35,131 nt of DNA, from positions 1-35,131 of the forward strand of contig JAQVZQ010000004.1 in the NCBI GenBank assembly GCA_028708095.1. Reading direction: 5' to 3'. This stretch comes from Dysgonamonadaceae bacterium. Its GTDB lineage: Bacteria > Bacteroidota > Bacteroidia > Bacteroidales > Dysgonomonadaceae. The notes under the pieces were generated by a model. That model worked only from the letters and a program-made list of their open reading frames with translations, had not been told where the DNA came from and made no database searches. Every line of letters starts with the position of its first letter. The stretch's first letter is position 1. The position numbers were made by a program, and so were the translations under genes. Below are positions 15,058-24,126 of the stretch, in pieces.

Positions 15058-15873
15058 TTATCTTCCCAACAAACCACCCTTTATTTTGCTAACCGTTGGT
15101 TTAACCACAGATATAGCAGTTGTAGACTGTTGATTAGTCACTGCCCTAAGTACCCACAGATCATCCTCATCATCGTCATCAAACTCTTCAAGTAATGTAA
15201 GAGAAGAAGCTGTAAGATTTACTACTTTTACTTTATTTTCCCACACAGGAGGTTCAAAACCTCCCCAAGAATATTCGATATACTCTTCTTTACTATTTGT
15301 CCATTGCCATCTCGCTATGGAAAGTCCTTCATCGTCATCCAATAAATAGGTGCCAGCATTTGAAAACACTACATTGAATTCATCTTCTGTCCCAGCCACA
15401 CTCTCTCCATTATAAGTAACTGTTCTCCATGTTCGACAAAGCAATTTCGTTCTATTGGTGCTTTCCATCTCTTTTTGCTTCGTCGCTTTTAATATAATTT
15501 CATCATTGGGATTGGTAGTAAAATAAAGAGAAAATATAATCATATTACCTTTTACAGACGATACACGCATCTCACCAAACCCTGGCAGAAGGATTGTTCT
15601 ATTATCACTAATCTCATACGTTCCAAAATAAACCTTTTCATTCTCCTCAATTGATCTGGTCATTTGCAAACTTAATCTTTCAACAATTATAAAACTGCCG
15701 CTTTCATTAAATTCGAATGATTTGTATTTACTTGTTCCGTCTACGTTCCATTTTCCACTAATTGTTTCTCTTTTTAAGGGCTCTTGATCCTTATCATCTA
15801 CATCATCCTTACTGCAGGAGATAAAAGCCGTTGATATAATAACAGCTAATAAGAGTTGAGTTATTTTTCTCAT
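15058..15873 (-). CDS. lipoprotein with lipocalin-like repeats
   Basis: A 271-residue predicted lipoprotein. The signal peptide ends in the lipobox FISC with Cys20 followed by SKDD, an acidic stretch that in Bacteroidetes can favour surface export. Two similar beta-rich halves follow: one starts ISGKWNVDGTSKYKSFEFNE (about 39-58), the other LCRTWRTVTYNGES (about 144-157), each with the Trp near the first strand that is usual in lipocalin-like domains. Acidic DDDDEDD lies near 233-239. The C-terminus is Thr/Val/Lys-rich and ends KGGLLGR. Function unknown. Transcribed alone. Confidence 0.75.
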   Translation of the reverse strand: MRKITQLLLAVIISTAFISCSKDDVDDKDQEPLKRETISGKWNVDGTSKYKSFEFNESGSFIIVERLSLQMTRSIEENEKVYFGTYEISDNRTILLPGFGEMRVSSVKGNMIIFSLYFTTNPNDEIILKATKQKEMESTNRTKLLCRTWRTVTYNGESVAGTEDEFNVVFSNAGTYLLDDDEGLSIARWQWTNSKEEYIEYSWGGFEPPVWENKVKVVNLTASSLTLLEEFDDDDEDDLWVLRAVTNQQSTTAISVVKPTVSKIKGGLLGR

Positions 15874-16091
15874 GTTTTTAAAGTTTTAATTAATAATTCA
15901 TTGTTTATTTAGTAGAGAATATGAGCACAATTCGTACTTTGAATGTCAATTTTCGATACTCTTTATATCTTCGTTTAATATTGATAAAAAAATTATAATG
16001 CTTCAAGTATACAATATGTTCAAGTCATTACATTTCATTATACATATATAAGTTAAACAAAACAGAAATCAAAAGAAATACTCATTTAAAC

Positions 16092-16127
16092 AAAAAAGAG
16101 ACACTTCTTATTGAAATATCTCTTTTA
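16092..16127 (-). terminator. terminator of the 85-aa gene
   Basis: On minus, AAAAGAGATA pairs with TGTCTCTTTT around a 13-base loop and ends in T6. It begins about 45 bases past the stop at 16172 and has the same outline as 13757-13792. Confidence 0.65.
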
Positions 16128-16171
16128 TAAAATTATGAGTTAGGCCTCTCACTTAATCCATCAACACATTT

Positions 16172-16429
16172 TTACTTAGGATCTGAGTGTGTGTCTATAT
16201 CCAATTTCCTACTGCTTCCAAATGGAGGTCCATCATCATTATATCTGATGTGCTCAGCTCCCAATTCTCCTTTTTTAAATTTTTCTAAATAGGCGTCTTT
16301 TTCCCTTTCATCTGATGAAGGTGTTTTGCTTTTATTGCTCTTTCTCTCTATAAATTCTATAGGCGTATCCGCAACAAATTCATTTTCATTTATATCTTCA
16401 TTGTTTTTGTCGTTTGCCTTGTCTTCCAT
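16172..16429 (-). CDS. small hydrophilic protein of unknown function (85 aa)
   Basis: An 85-residue, highly charged protein without signal peptide or membrane segment, starting MEDKANDKNNEDINENEF. The N-terminal half is Asn/Asp/Glu-rich and probably disordered. The C-terminal half (EREKDAYLEKFKKGELGAEH) could form one helix, followed by DDGPPFGSSRKLDIDTH. No family recognised. A good terminator downstream and biased composition support it as a gene, but coding is not certain. Confidence 0.55.
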   Translation of the reverse strand: MEDKANDKNNEDINENEFVADTPIEFIERKSNKSKTPSSDEREKDAYLEKFKKGELGAEHIRYNDDGPPFGSSRKLDIDTHSDPK

Positions 16430-16559
16430 AATTTCATTTCTTTATTCGTTTTACCATAAACCATTGTCTGTAATCAAAACAAATAAACTGATTCTTAAGT
16501 TCAAATAATAAAAACAGATAAAGTGGATACACAATAAGAAAACACAACCACTGTTTACT

Positions 16560-17258
16560 CTAAAACATCTTATTCCTCGGCTTAGTAGCCAAAAAATCTT
16601 TTAAATAGAAAGGCTCAAAATAAGCAACATCTTCAAATTTAGCATTCTCGAAAGCATCGTTGCTTAAATTAATCATACCCGAAGCCAAAGGATGAACCTC
16701 AGGTAAGAAAATTGCATTAGGGTGAGAAATAATATCTTTACACTTGAGGGATCCATCACCAAAAAAAGCGATTTTATGTTCCGACAACAACTCCATATAA
16801 CTATCACTATCTATTATCCTTGCTGTTGTTGGTTCTATAATATTTAAAGATGAATCGAATACTGAAGAATACACCTCCATTCTTCGAGCGTCAATCATGG
16901 GGCAAAGCAATGTTGATAGATCTACTTTGTCTTTTACCATTGAGGCCATTATTTTTAAAGTTGGCAACCCGATTAATTTAGTACCCAAGCCATAAGCAAC
17001 TCCCTTTGCTTCTGATACGCCTATCCTGAGTCCAGTATAAGATCCAGGACCACTACTAACGGATATTGCATGAATTTTCATCTTATTCTTGCGAGCAAAT
17101 GTTATTGCCTCTTCAACAAATACTCCCAACAAAGTTGAGTGAGATTGAGCAGCAAAGCTCTCTTTATTAAAAACTATTTTATTATTCGAAGAAAGTGCAC
17201 AAGAACAGACTTGAGTAGCTGTTTCAATATGTAGAATATTAATGGGAGAATTTATCAT
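16560..17258 (-). CDS. tsaB: tRNA threonylcarbamoyladenosine biosynthesis protein TsaB
   Basis: A 232-residue member of the ASKHA fold that partners TsaD and TsaE in making t6A37 on ANN-decoding tRNAs. The N-terminus ILHIETATQVCSCAL corresponds to the family's ILxIDTSTxxxSVAL. The HAISVSSGPGSYTGLRIGVSEAKGVAYGL segment (about 62-90) is the TsaB/YeaZ signature. Full length. Starts ATG 17258; the C-terminus is YLKDFLATKPRNKMF. On the same strand as the RRM gene but separated from it by that gene's terminator. Confidence 0.95.
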   Translation of the reverse strand: MINSPINILHIETATQVCSCALSSNNKIVFNKESFAAQSHSTLLGVFVEEAITFARKNKMKIHAISVSSGPGSYTGLRIGVSEAKGVAYGLGTKLIGLPTLKIMASMVKDKVDLSTLLCPMIDARRMEVYSSVFDSSLNIIEPTTARIIDSDSYMELLSEHKIAFFGDGSLKCKDIISHPNAIFLPEVHPLASGMINLSNDAFENAKFEDVAYFEPFYLKDFLATKPRNKMF

Positions 17259-17273
17259 CTTTATGTTGTAAAG

Positions 17274-17304
17274 TTTGTGATTTGAGAATTGAGAAGTATA
17301 TTTG
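17274..17304 (+). promoter_or_regulatory. consensus promoter pointing away from tsaB
   Basis: TTTG (17274-17277), exactly 19 bases, then TATATTTG (17297-17304): a perfect match to the Bacteroidetes -33/-7 pair on plus. No plus-strand gene follows. The transcript would start near 17310 and run towards the 3' end of the RRM gene, either ending at the imperfect hairpin 17311-17369 or continuing antisense to it. Confidence 0.4.
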
Positions 17305-17310
17305 TGGGTG

Positions 17311-17372
17311 AAGGTGTAGGATTGTAGTTGAGTAGTGTTTTTGCTCGCACACCATATACCTCACACCTTTTA
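17311..17372 (+). ncRNA. possible small plus-strand RNA
   Basis: Directly after the promoter at 17274-17304, AAGGTGTAGG (17311-17320) can pair with CCTCACACCTT (17359-17369) with one bulge, followed by only four T. This would be a roughly 60-base hairpin RNA. Speculative. Confidence 0.2.
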
Positions 17373-17393
17373 TCCGAATTTAAGTTTAAAAAC

Positions 17394-17420
17394 AAAAAAA
17401 GCTGCATCCTAAGATACAGC
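17394..17420 (-). terminator. terminator of the RRM gene
   Basis: On minus, GCTGTATC and GATGCAGC pair around TTAG with one G-U pair and run directly into seven T. It begins 35 bases after the RRM protein stop. A textbook intrinsic terminator. Confidence 0.9.
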
Positions 17421-17454
17421 CCCGATATTTACTGGTCAGTAATTAAACTGAGGT

Positions 17455-17757
17455 TCAATATCTGTCTCTTGAGCCGCCACCTCTATTATGACCGCCTCCA
17501 CCACGAGGACGCTCAGTGCGAGGGCGAGCTACGGATACTGATAATGTACGACCATCATACTCAGCTCCGTTTAATTCTTGAATAGCATGTTGACCTTCTG
17601 TTTCGTCGTCCATCTCTACAAAACCGTAACCTTTTGAACGGCCTGAATCCCTGTCTGTAATAATTTTCGCTGAAGAAACTGTTCCGTATTCTTCAAATAA
17701 TTCTTTTAAATCGGCGTCGTTAATTTGATAACTTAAGCCTGCGATGAAAATGTTCAT
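17455..17757 (-). CDS. RRM-domain RNA-binding protein
   Basis: A 100-residue protein: one RNA recognition motif (about 1-80) followed by an Arg/Gly-rich tail (GGGGHNRGGGSRDRY). RNP2 is IFIAGL (3-8) and RNP1 is KGYGFVEM (42-49), with the aromatic residues that stack on RNA bases. Single-RRM glycine-tailed proteins of this size are abundant in Bacteroidetes and are thought to act as RNA chaperones or post-transcriptional regulators. A consensus promoter lies 124 bases upstream, giving a long 5' untranslated region as is common for such genes, and a strong terminator follows. Confidence 0.95.
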   Translation of the reverse strand: MNIFIAGLSYQINDADLKELFEEYGTVSSAKIITDRDSGRSKGYGFVEMDDETEGQHAIQELNGAEYDGRTLSVSVARPRTERPRGGGGHNRGGGSRDRY

Positions 17758-17880
17758 GTAATAAAAATTAAATAAGTAAAAATGATTTATTGCAAAAGAT
17801 TCGTATCAGAAAGGTGGAAAAGGACTTAATAAAATTAGGAACAGACCAAATACACATACTGGATAAAAACTTATGCACCA

Positions 17881-17910
17881 CAAAGATATAAATAATATTA
17901 TACTAACAAA
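17881..17910 (-). promoter_or_regulatory. promoter of the RRM gene
   Basis: On minus, TTTG (17910-17907), 18 bases, then TATCTTTG (17888-17881). Transcription should start near 17875, leaving an untranslated leader of about 115 bases that may hold regulatory structure. Confidence 0.75.
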
Positions 17911-17992
17911 CAAATAATTGATAATATTTCACTTATTCCTTGATGTTGAAAGTTATCATTTATATATGAGGTGTTTAAAGAGTCCATGCAAC

Positions 17993-18029
17993 AAAATAAA
18001 AGAATGCACTAAATTAATCTAACGCACTC
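17993..18029 (-). terminator. terminator of the M3 peptidase gene
   Basis: On minus, GAGTGCGTTAGA pairs with TTTAGTGCATTC over 12 positions, four of them G-U pairs, around TTAA, followed by TTTTATTTTG. It lies about 20 bases past the stop at 18050. Confidence 0.65.
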
Positions 18030-18049
18030 TCTTGCTGTGTCTTGAAATA

Positions 18050-20152
18050 TTATTGATAAACGCCTGTTCGTTTTAATAAAGCTTCAACTGTTGGTTCACT
18101 CCCCTTAAAGTTTATATATAGTTTCATTGGGTCATCTGTATTACCTTTTTCCAATATATTTTCCTTAAATGAACGGGCAGTTCCTTTATCAAAGATTCCA
18201 TTTTTCTTAAACAGTGAAAAAGCATCAGCATCTAATACTTCAGCCCACTTGTAACTATAATAACCTGCTGCATATCCGCCCGCAAAAATATGAGAGAATG
18301 CTGTAGACATGCATGCCTCTGGAACAATAGGAAGCAGTTGTACAGGCTGCATTGCTTCTTGCTCAAAAGTACGCGTGTCAACTTCTCCTATTTCTGTTAG
18401 TGAGTGCCAAGCCATATCTAAGTAACCAAATGAGAGCTGGCGTAATGTAGCATATCCCACATTGTAATTAGCTGCATCAATAATTTTCTGAACTAATTCG
18501 GCTGGTATTTTATCACCAGTCTGATAGTGATATGCAAATTTATCGAGATACTCTTTTTCAACCAACCAATTCTCCATTATTTGAGAAGGAAGTTCTACAA
18601 AATCTCTGTACACACTTGTACCCGATAAACTTTTGTAAGTAGTTTTAGCTAACATTCCATGTAATGCATGGCCAAATTCGTGAAGAAAAGTATTCACCTC
18701 ATCAAATGTAAGCAATGCAGGTTTCGTTTCAGTAGGTCGTGTGAAATTCATTACAATGGATACATGAGGTCGTGAATCTTTGCCATCTTTTTTAAATTGA
18801 CCTTTATAGGAAGTCATCCATGCTCCTGACCGTTTTCCATCACGCGGATGAAAGTCAGTGAACAAAACAGCAACAAATTCTCCATTCTCACCCAATACAT
18901 CAAAAGCCTCCACTTCTGGATGATAAACAGGAATATTTTTGTTTTGCTTAAACTGTAGACCATATAGATCTGTTGCCAATCCAAACACTCCTTTTTTTAC
19001 ATTTTCAAGTTCGAAGTAAGGACGGGTCATCTCATCATTCAAATCAAAGCGAGCATCTTTTAGTTTATCAGAATAGAAAGCCCAGTCCCACGGTTGAATG
19101 TCAATTGACTTTCCTTCCATTTCAGTGGCAAACTTTTGAACATCTTTTACTTCATTTTTAGCCACTGGCATATAGGCTTCTGCTAAGTCGTTTAATAATT
19201 CATACACACTTGCTTCATTTTTCGCCATGCGATATTTCAATGCATAAGCTGCATAATTATTGTAACCAAGTAGTTTAGCAATCTCAAGTCTGAGTTTTAC
19301 AATTTCACGCACATTTTCTTGATTGTCAAATTCACCTCCCATTACATTCTTAGTATTGTAAGCCATATAAAGCTCTTTGCGCAATGGACGTATAGATGAA
19401 TATTTCATTAATCCAAAATAACTTGGTGCTGACAAATCAAACATCCACCCCTCTTTGTCCTTCGATTTAGCTTTTGTGCGGGCTGCATCTATTATACTTT
19501 CGGGCAGTCCTGCAAGATCAGCCTCATCAGTTATCAACTTGCTATATTTATTGGTTTCCTTCAGATTGTTTTGTCCAAAGTCGAGGGTTCTCTTGCTGAG
19601 TTCCATTGAGAGTTTTCGGTAAGTCTCTTTGTCTTTATCAGATAAATTAGCACCACTGTTTTCAAATCCTTGAAAGACTTTCTCTGTCAATCTGATTTGC
19701 TCAGTATTTAACCCCGAAGTATGTCTATTATCATAAACAGCTTTTATTTTCTTAAAAAGCTTTTCATTCAAACTTATGTTATTTGAATGCTCTGATAGTT
19801 TTGGACTAAGCTCTTGAGAAATTTGCATCATTTCATCATTGCTTTCAGAACTAAGCAAATTGAAAAACACATTACTAACTTTATCTAACACCACGCCCGC
19901 ATATTCCATTGCTTCAATGGTGTTTTGAAATGTTGGAGCTGCCTGATTGTTTACTATTTTATCTATATCTGATTGATGTTCTGCCATTCCTTTTTCAAAA
20001 GCTGGAACGTAATGCTCAATTTTGATTTTATCGAAAGGAGGTGTTTCGTGTGGTGTTTTGTATTTTGCAAAAAAAGGATTCGATTGTGCATTTACGCTTG
20101 TTTGAGCTAACATTGACATTATAATTAGAAATTGAATAAATATTTTGTTCAT
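18050..20152 (-). CDS. dcp: secreted M3-family metallopeptidase (peptidyl-dipeptidase Dcp type)
   Basis: A 700-residue zinc peptidase with a signal peptide (residues 1-23, cut after VNA), so probably periplasmic. The zinc site is HEFGH (His491 to His495) in FLHEFGHALHGM. The third ligand, a Glu, is in the following VELPSQIMENW helix. The N-terminal region (NPFFAKYKTPHETPPFDKIKIEHYVPAFEKGM) is typical of the Dcp/oligopeptidase A branch. The C-terminal FAGGYAAGYYSYKWAEVLDADAF is the conserved M3 ending that includes substrate-binding Tyr and His. I chose the ATG at 20152. An in-frame GTG at 20194 would lie upstream of the -7 box that drives the gene. Likely function: trimming dipeptides from peptide C-termini. 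Confidence 0.95.
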   Translation of the reverse strand: MNKIFIQFLIIMSMLAQTSVNAQSNPFFAKYKTPHETPPFDKIKIEHYVPAFEKGMAEHQSDIDKIVNNQAAPTFQNTIEAMEYAGVVLDKVSNVFFNLLSSESNDEMMQISQELSPKLSEHSNNISLNEKLFKKIKAVYDNRHTSGLNTEQIRLTEKVFQGFENSGANLSDKDKETYRKLSMELSKRTLDFGQNNLKETNKYSKLITDEADLAGLPESIIDAARTKAKSKDKEGWMFDLSAPSYFGLMKYSSIRPLRKELYMAYNTKNVMGGEFDNQENVREIVKLRLEIAKLLGYNNYAAYALKYRMAKNEASVYELLNDLAEAYMPVAKNEVKDVQKFATEMEGKSIDIQPWDWAFYSDKLKDARFDLNDEMTRPYFELENVKKGVFGLATDLYGLQFKQNKNIPVYHPEVEAFDVLGENGEFVAVLFTDFHPRDGKRSGAWMTSYKGQFKKDGKDSRPHVSIVMNFTRPTETKPALLTFDEVNTFLHEFGHALHGMLAKTTYKSLSGTSVYRDFVELPSQIMENWLVEKEYLDKFAYHYQTGDKIPAELVQKIIDAANYNVGYATLRQLSFGYLDMAWHSLTEIGEVDTRTFEQEAMQPVQLLPIVPEACMSTAFSHIFAGGYAAGYYSYKWAEVLDADAFSLFKKNGIFDKGTARSFKENILEKGNTDDPMKLYINFKGSEPTVEALLKRTGVYQ

Positions 20153-20183
20153 ATCGTTTATTAGTTTGAACTTAAAAGAAACA

Positions 20184-20191
20184 CAAAGATA
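20184..20191 (-). promoter_or_regulatory. -7 box of the M3 peptidase gene
   Basis: TATCTTTG on minus, 32 bases before the ATG at 20152. No clear TTTG at -33. It helps to exclude the upstream GTG start. Confidence 0.6.
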
Positions 20192-20392
20192 CACTAATAT
20201 AGAATATGGACTATAATTGATACTATCAATTTTAAAGATGACAATAATAAATCAATAAAATAGCCCACTCCATAAACCCTCAAATGAGTGAGATTGACTT
20301 TTCGGCGTAGACTCTTAAAATAGAATAGATAGAAAGTTAATAAAGCAGCTAAATTTTAATTGCACTTATAGTTAAAAGCGTAAAATAAATAT

Positions 20393-20400
20393 TATCTTTG
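20393..20400 (+). promoter_or_regulatory. -7 box of the PIN-PhoH gene
   Basis: TATCTTTG on plus, 61 bases before the ATG at 20462; the -33 region is degenerate. The gene diverges from the M3 peptidase, whose -7 box is about 200 bases away. Confidence 0.6.
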
Positions 20401-20461
20401 TTTCAATCTATACACAGTTTATATGAGACAATTAATAATCTAAACAATAAAAAGAACAAAT

Positions 20462-21787
20462 ATGGGAAGTAAAAAAAATTTTATTCTTGACACTAATGTA
20501 ATACTACACGACTACAAATGTTTAGAAAATTTCGAAGAAAATGATGTCTACATCCCTTTTGTGGTGTTAGAAGAGCTCGATAAATTTAAAAAAGGAAATG
20601 AACAGATTAACTTTAATGCCCGTGCATTTGTTCGTGAACTCGATTTAATTACCGATGACAACCTTTTTAAGGAAGGGGCTGAGCTGGGTCCTGGAATGGG
20701 TAAGCTTTATATTATCAACATCCCTTTGTACCACCCAAGACTTGAAGAATCGTTCCCTGAAAGAAAACCAGACAATTGGATTCTTTCAACAGCCATGGGA
20801 TTGACTGATAAATACCCCGACACTAAGAACATTTTGGTGACCAAAGACATCAATCTACGAATGAAAGCACGTTCTCTTGGTCTTTTAGTAGAAGATTATA
20901 TAACGGACAAAGTAATTAATGTAGATGAGTTTTCGGAGAGAGAATTGGTGATTGAAGGAGTAGATGCAAGCTTAATTGATCAACTATACAGCCAATCACA
21001 TGGGATACATATAGATGATTTTAATTTTGATGTAGCAATTGATCCCAATCAATGCTTTATTCTGAAAAGCGATCGCAACAGCGTCATGGTACGCAACAAT
21101 CCTTTTACACAAAAAATAGAGAAAATAGTAAAAGGTGTAAACTTTGGAATTCAACCACGCAATTCGGAACAAGCTTTTGCTTTTGAAGTCTTAAACGATC
21201 CACAAATTAAACTGGTGGGTATTACAGGAAAAGCTGGTACAGGTAAAACATTGCTTGCTCTGGCAGGAGCTTTAAAACAACATGGTGAATACCCACAAAT
21301 CTTGTTGGCTCGACCCATAGTTTCATTGTCAAATAAGGATTTAGGATTTTTACCTGGTGATGAAAAACAAAAAATTGCGCATTATATGCAGCCATTATTT
21401 GATAATTTAAAAGTAATAAAAGCGCAACTGTCAACTGGAAATCCTGATGCAAAGATTTTGGAAGATATGGAGAAGTCGGGTCAAATAGAAATTGAACCTT
21501 TGGCCTATATACGTGGAAGAAGTCTGAATGAAACATTCTGCATTATTGACGAAGCACAAAACTTGACTCCTCACGAAGTGAAAACAATCATCACTCGTGC
21601 TGGAGAAGGAACCAAAATGGTTTTCACAGGAGATTTACAACAGATAGACTCACCTTACCTTGATGCTCAGTCTAACGGATTGGCATATATGATTGATAAA
21701 ATGAAAGGTCAGAATATTTTTGGACACGTAAACTTAGTTAAAGGAGAACGAAGCGAACTTTCTGAATTAGCCAGTAATTTATTGTAA
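20462..21787 (+). CDS. phoH: PIN-PhoH fusion: RNase domain plus PhoH-family ATPase/helicase
   Basis: A 441-residue cytoplasmic protein. The N-terminal PIN nuclease domain (about 6-145) starts FILDTNVILHD with Asp10 and Asn12, and has further acidic residues at EELDKF and in the DNILVTKDINLR region. The PhoH domain (about 230-440) has Walker A GKAGTGKT (about 256-263) and Walker B FCIIDEAQNLTP (about 359-370). The sensor-like MVFTGDLQQIDSP and a final GERSELSELASNLL also match. This is the PhoH2/YlaK-type architecture, linked to RNA unwinding and cleavage. It is one of only two plus-strand genes here. A strong terminator follows. Confidence 0.95.
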   Translation: MGSKKNFILDTNVILHDYKCLENFEENDVYIPFVVLEELDKFKKGNEQINFNARAFVRELDLITDDNLFKEGAELGPGMGKLYIINIPLYHPRLEESFPERKPDNWILSTAMGLTDKYPDTKNILVTKDINLRMKARSLGLLVEDYITDKVINVDEFSERELVIEGVDASLIDQLYSQSHGIHIDDFNFDVAIDPNQCFILKSDRNSVMVRNNPFTQKIEKIVKGVNFGIQPRNSEQAFAFEVLNDPQIKLVGITGKAGTGKTLLALAGALKQHGEYPQILLARPIVSLSNKDLGFLPGDEKQKIAHYMQPLFDNLKVIKAQLSTGNPDAKILEDMEKSGQIEIEPLAYIRGRSLNETFCIIDEAQNLTPHEVKTIITRAGEGTKMVFTGDLQQIDSPYLDAQSNGLAYMIDKMKGQNIFGHVNLVKGERSELSELASNLL

Positions 21788-21823
21788 CATTGAATACCCT
21801 GGTAATTTAACGTATTAACAAAG

Positions 21824-21856
21824 ACAGCTTCATTATAATAAATGAGGCTGTTTTTC
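21824..21856 (+). terminator. terminator of the PIN-PhoH gene
   Basis: ACAGCTTCATT (21824-21834) pairs with AATGAGGCTGT (21841-21851), with one G-U pair, around ATAATA, followed by a T-run. Confidence 0.9.
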
Positions 21857-22251
21857 TTTAAGCAAGTCTGAAGGATAGATGTACAATGTCACTCTTTACA
21901 GAGTTTTGGCTCAGCTCCATACTATTTGCTATAACAATTTCAGCCCTTATAGGCTTTAATACAAAGCTAAATGGACTTTTGGTAACAACTTAAATCTGGA
22001 TTCAATTTTGATATATTGTATAAGTTGATTGTTGCATTGACCTATTAAACAACCAAGCAATACTAACCCCGACACAAAGATTATTCAAACAAAAAGTCTA
22101 CTCCGAAAAGCCAACCTCATTACCTTAACTCATAAATCTTCTGAAGATACTTTGGCAGAGCTTAGAAAAAATAATTGCTGAGCTTGTTGAATATTTTTGA
22201 ATCTAACAATTTATCCCTATTGCTCTTTTTCAATTCTCCGCATAATTTCAT

Positions 22252-22259
22252 TACCTTTG
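22252..22259 (+). promoter_or_regulatory. -7 box of hisS
   Basis: TACCTTTG on plus, 33 bases before the ATG at 22292. TTTC lies 20 bases upstream as a degenerate -33. Confidence 0.6.
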
Positions 22260-22291
22260 CACTCTAAAATTAACATATACACATAACAACG

Positions 22292-23656
22292 ATGCATAAA
22301 CCTTCACTCCCAAAAGGAACAAGAGATTTCTCGCCTGAAGAGATGGCGAAACGTAATTATATATTCGATATCATCAAGAATGTTTATAAGCTCTATGGCT
22401 TTAAGCAAATAGAAACCCCCGCAATGGAGAATCTCAGCACGCTGATGGGAAAATATGGAGATGAAGGAGACAAACTGCTTTTCAAGATACTTAATTCAGG
22501 CGATTTTTTAAAGAGCATGTCCAAAGATGATATCACTGAAAACAACTCTGTTGCAACAGCAAACAAAATTTCAGAAAAAGGTCTGCGCTATGACCTTACG
22601 GTTCCTTTTGCACGATATGTAGTGATGCATCGCAACGAAATAACATTTCCATTCAAACGTTATCAAATTCAACCTGTTTGGCGTGCCGACAGACCACAAA
22701 AAGGAAGATATCGGGAGTTCTTTCAATGTGATGCTGATATTGTAGGGTCTGATTCATTACTCAATGAGATTGAGCTAATTCAAATCATTGATAAAGTTTT
22801 TGATGAGTTGAATATTCGTGTGAGTATCAAATTAAATAATCGAAAGATACTTTCAGGAATTGCTGAATACATTGGTGAAGCGGATAAAATAACCGATATA
22901 ACGGTAGCTATTGATAAACTGGATAAAATTGGTCTTGAAAAGGTGAACGAAGAGCTGATTGCTAAAAACATATCGGAACAAGCAATCAAAAAGCTACAAC
23001 CAATTATATTACTCCAAGGAAGTGAAGACCATAAGATCGACATATTAAAAATAGAATTAGCTGACTCAACAATTGGAGTTGAAGGAGCTGAGGAGGTTGA
23101 GTTTATATTAAGTAAATTGAGTTCACTCAATCTCAAAAACGATGTAGAACTTGACTTAACACTTGCTCGCGGTTTAAATTATTACACTGGAGCAATCATC
23201 GAAGTCAAGGCACTTGATGTTGAGATAGGAAGTATAACAGGCGGAGGAAGATATGATAATCTGACGGGTGTTTTCGGACTTCCTGAAGTATCTGGAGTTG
23301 GCATCTCTTTTGGTGCCGACCGCATTCATGATGTACTAAATCAACTCGAACTCTTTCCCGAAAACCTGACTTCTGGTGTAGATGTTATGTTTGTTAATTT
23401 TGGAGAAAAGGAAGAGGCTCATATATTACCCATTCTTTCACAATTGCGCAGCAAAGGAATTTCTACAGAAATATATCCTGACAATGCAAAGATGAAAAAA
23501 CAGATGACTTATGCTGACAACAATAAAGCGCATTTTGTGGCTATGATTGGAGCAAACGAAATGACGGAAAATAAAGTGACGCTTAAAAACATGCACAGTG
23601 GTGAGCAACAAACAATCACTTTAGATGAAGTAATTGAGATTGTTCTTAGTAAGTAA
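22292..23656 (+). CDS. hisS: histidyl-tRNA synthetase
   Basis: A 454-residue class II synthetase that charges tRNA-His. The N-terminus [16 protein letters not shown] is diagnostic. Motif 2 is in the [13 protein letters not shown]...[23 protein letters not shown] region (about 98-150). The histidine-specific motifs are [15 protein letters not shown] and [13 protein letters not shown]. The C-terminal anticodon-binding domain runs from about 360 ([27 protein letters not shown]). Full length and intact; monocistronic, with its own -7 box. Confidence 0.98.
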   Translation: MHKPSLPKGTRDFSPEEMAKRNYIFDIIKNVYKLYGFKQIETPAMENLSTLMGKYGDEGDKLLFKILNSGDFLKSMSKDDITENNSVATANKISEKGLRYDLTVPFARYVVMHRNEITFPFKRYQIQPVWRADRPQKGRYREFFQCDADIVGSDSLLNEIELIQIIDKVFDELNIRVSIKLNNRKILSGIAEYIGEADKITDITVAIDKLDKIGLEKVNEELIAKNISEQAIKKLQPIILLQGSEDHKIDILKIELADSTIGVEGAEEVEFILSKLSSLNLKNDVELDLTLARGLNYYTGAIIEVKALDVEIGSITGGGRYDNLTGVFGLPEVSGVGISFGADRIHDVLNQLELFPENLTSGVDVMFVNFGEKEEAHILPILSQLRSKGISTEIYPDNAKMKKQMTYADNNKAHFVAMIGANEMTENKVTLKNMHSGEQQTITLDEVIEIVLSK

Positions 23657-23871
23657 ATAATATCACTCCTTTCAGATTTTCGGTATAATTCTATGCTATT
23701 TGCTATACAGATTAACTCCTATTTAAAGTGTTGAACCCCCTTCAGGGCATCCTGTATGCATCATTTATGGTGGAAGAAATCAGTGATCATTTGCATTATT
23801 TGTGTGCTATTATTCATTATTTTATTAATTAGCGAGGAGATATAAAATAGATGCTGCAGATTATTGAAAAG

Positions 23872-23891
23872 AGACGCCATGTAGGGCGTCT
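23872..23891. repeat. REP-like palindrome
   Basis: AGACGCC and GGCGTCT are perfect 7-base arms around ATGTAG. The arms and the flanking DNA to about 23960 are more GC-rich than the surroundings. It has the look of a dispersed palindromic element; no second copy is in the window. Confidence 0.45.
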
Positions 23892-24064
23892 GTACAGTCT
23901 CAAGATTTTGCATCGGGAACGGTTGATAGGAGCACCAGATCGCGCCGATTTCCAAAGTGGTGTGCTGCGGCAAGCAGAAAGAAATTAATAAAAGGATGCA
24001 AGAAATAATAATTTCGCTAAAGCGAGCAGGTACTTTTATTCTTATAAAACCAACTCAGTAGAAA

Positions 24065-24105
24065 AAGAAAAAGGTTGCCAAATAAATATTTAGCAACCCT
24101 TTTTC
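24065..24105 (-). terminator. bidirectional terminator between hisS and the outer-membrane protein gene
   Basis: GGTTGC-c-AAATA (24073-24084) and TATTT-a-GCAACC (24087-24098) form a long stem, with A-run on one side and T-run on the other. It sits about 20 bases past the outer-membrane protein stop on minus, which is its main client. Confidence 0.85.
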
Positions 24106-24126
24106 GTATTATAGTATATGTTTTGT

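Larger units (their letters stand above)
21788..22291. other. non-coding stretch, 504 bases
   Basis: It holds the PIN-PhoH terminator (21824-21856) at one end and the hisS -7 box (22252-22259) at the other. Between about 21860 and 22200 I see no gene. A stretch near 21918-21933 (CCATACTATTTGCTAT) resembles one near 23690-23706 (TCTATGCTATTTGCTAT). Confidence 0.5.
23657..24126. other. non-coding stretch, 470 bases
   Basis: It contains a REP-like palindrome (23872-23891) and a bidirectional terminator (24065-24105). The minus-strand frame 23761-23973 overlaps the palindrome and is not credible. Confidence 0.5.

Noticed and set aside
23761-23973. Minus-strand open frame of 70 codons
   Set aside because: It reads through the REP-like palindrome and has no protein-like features.
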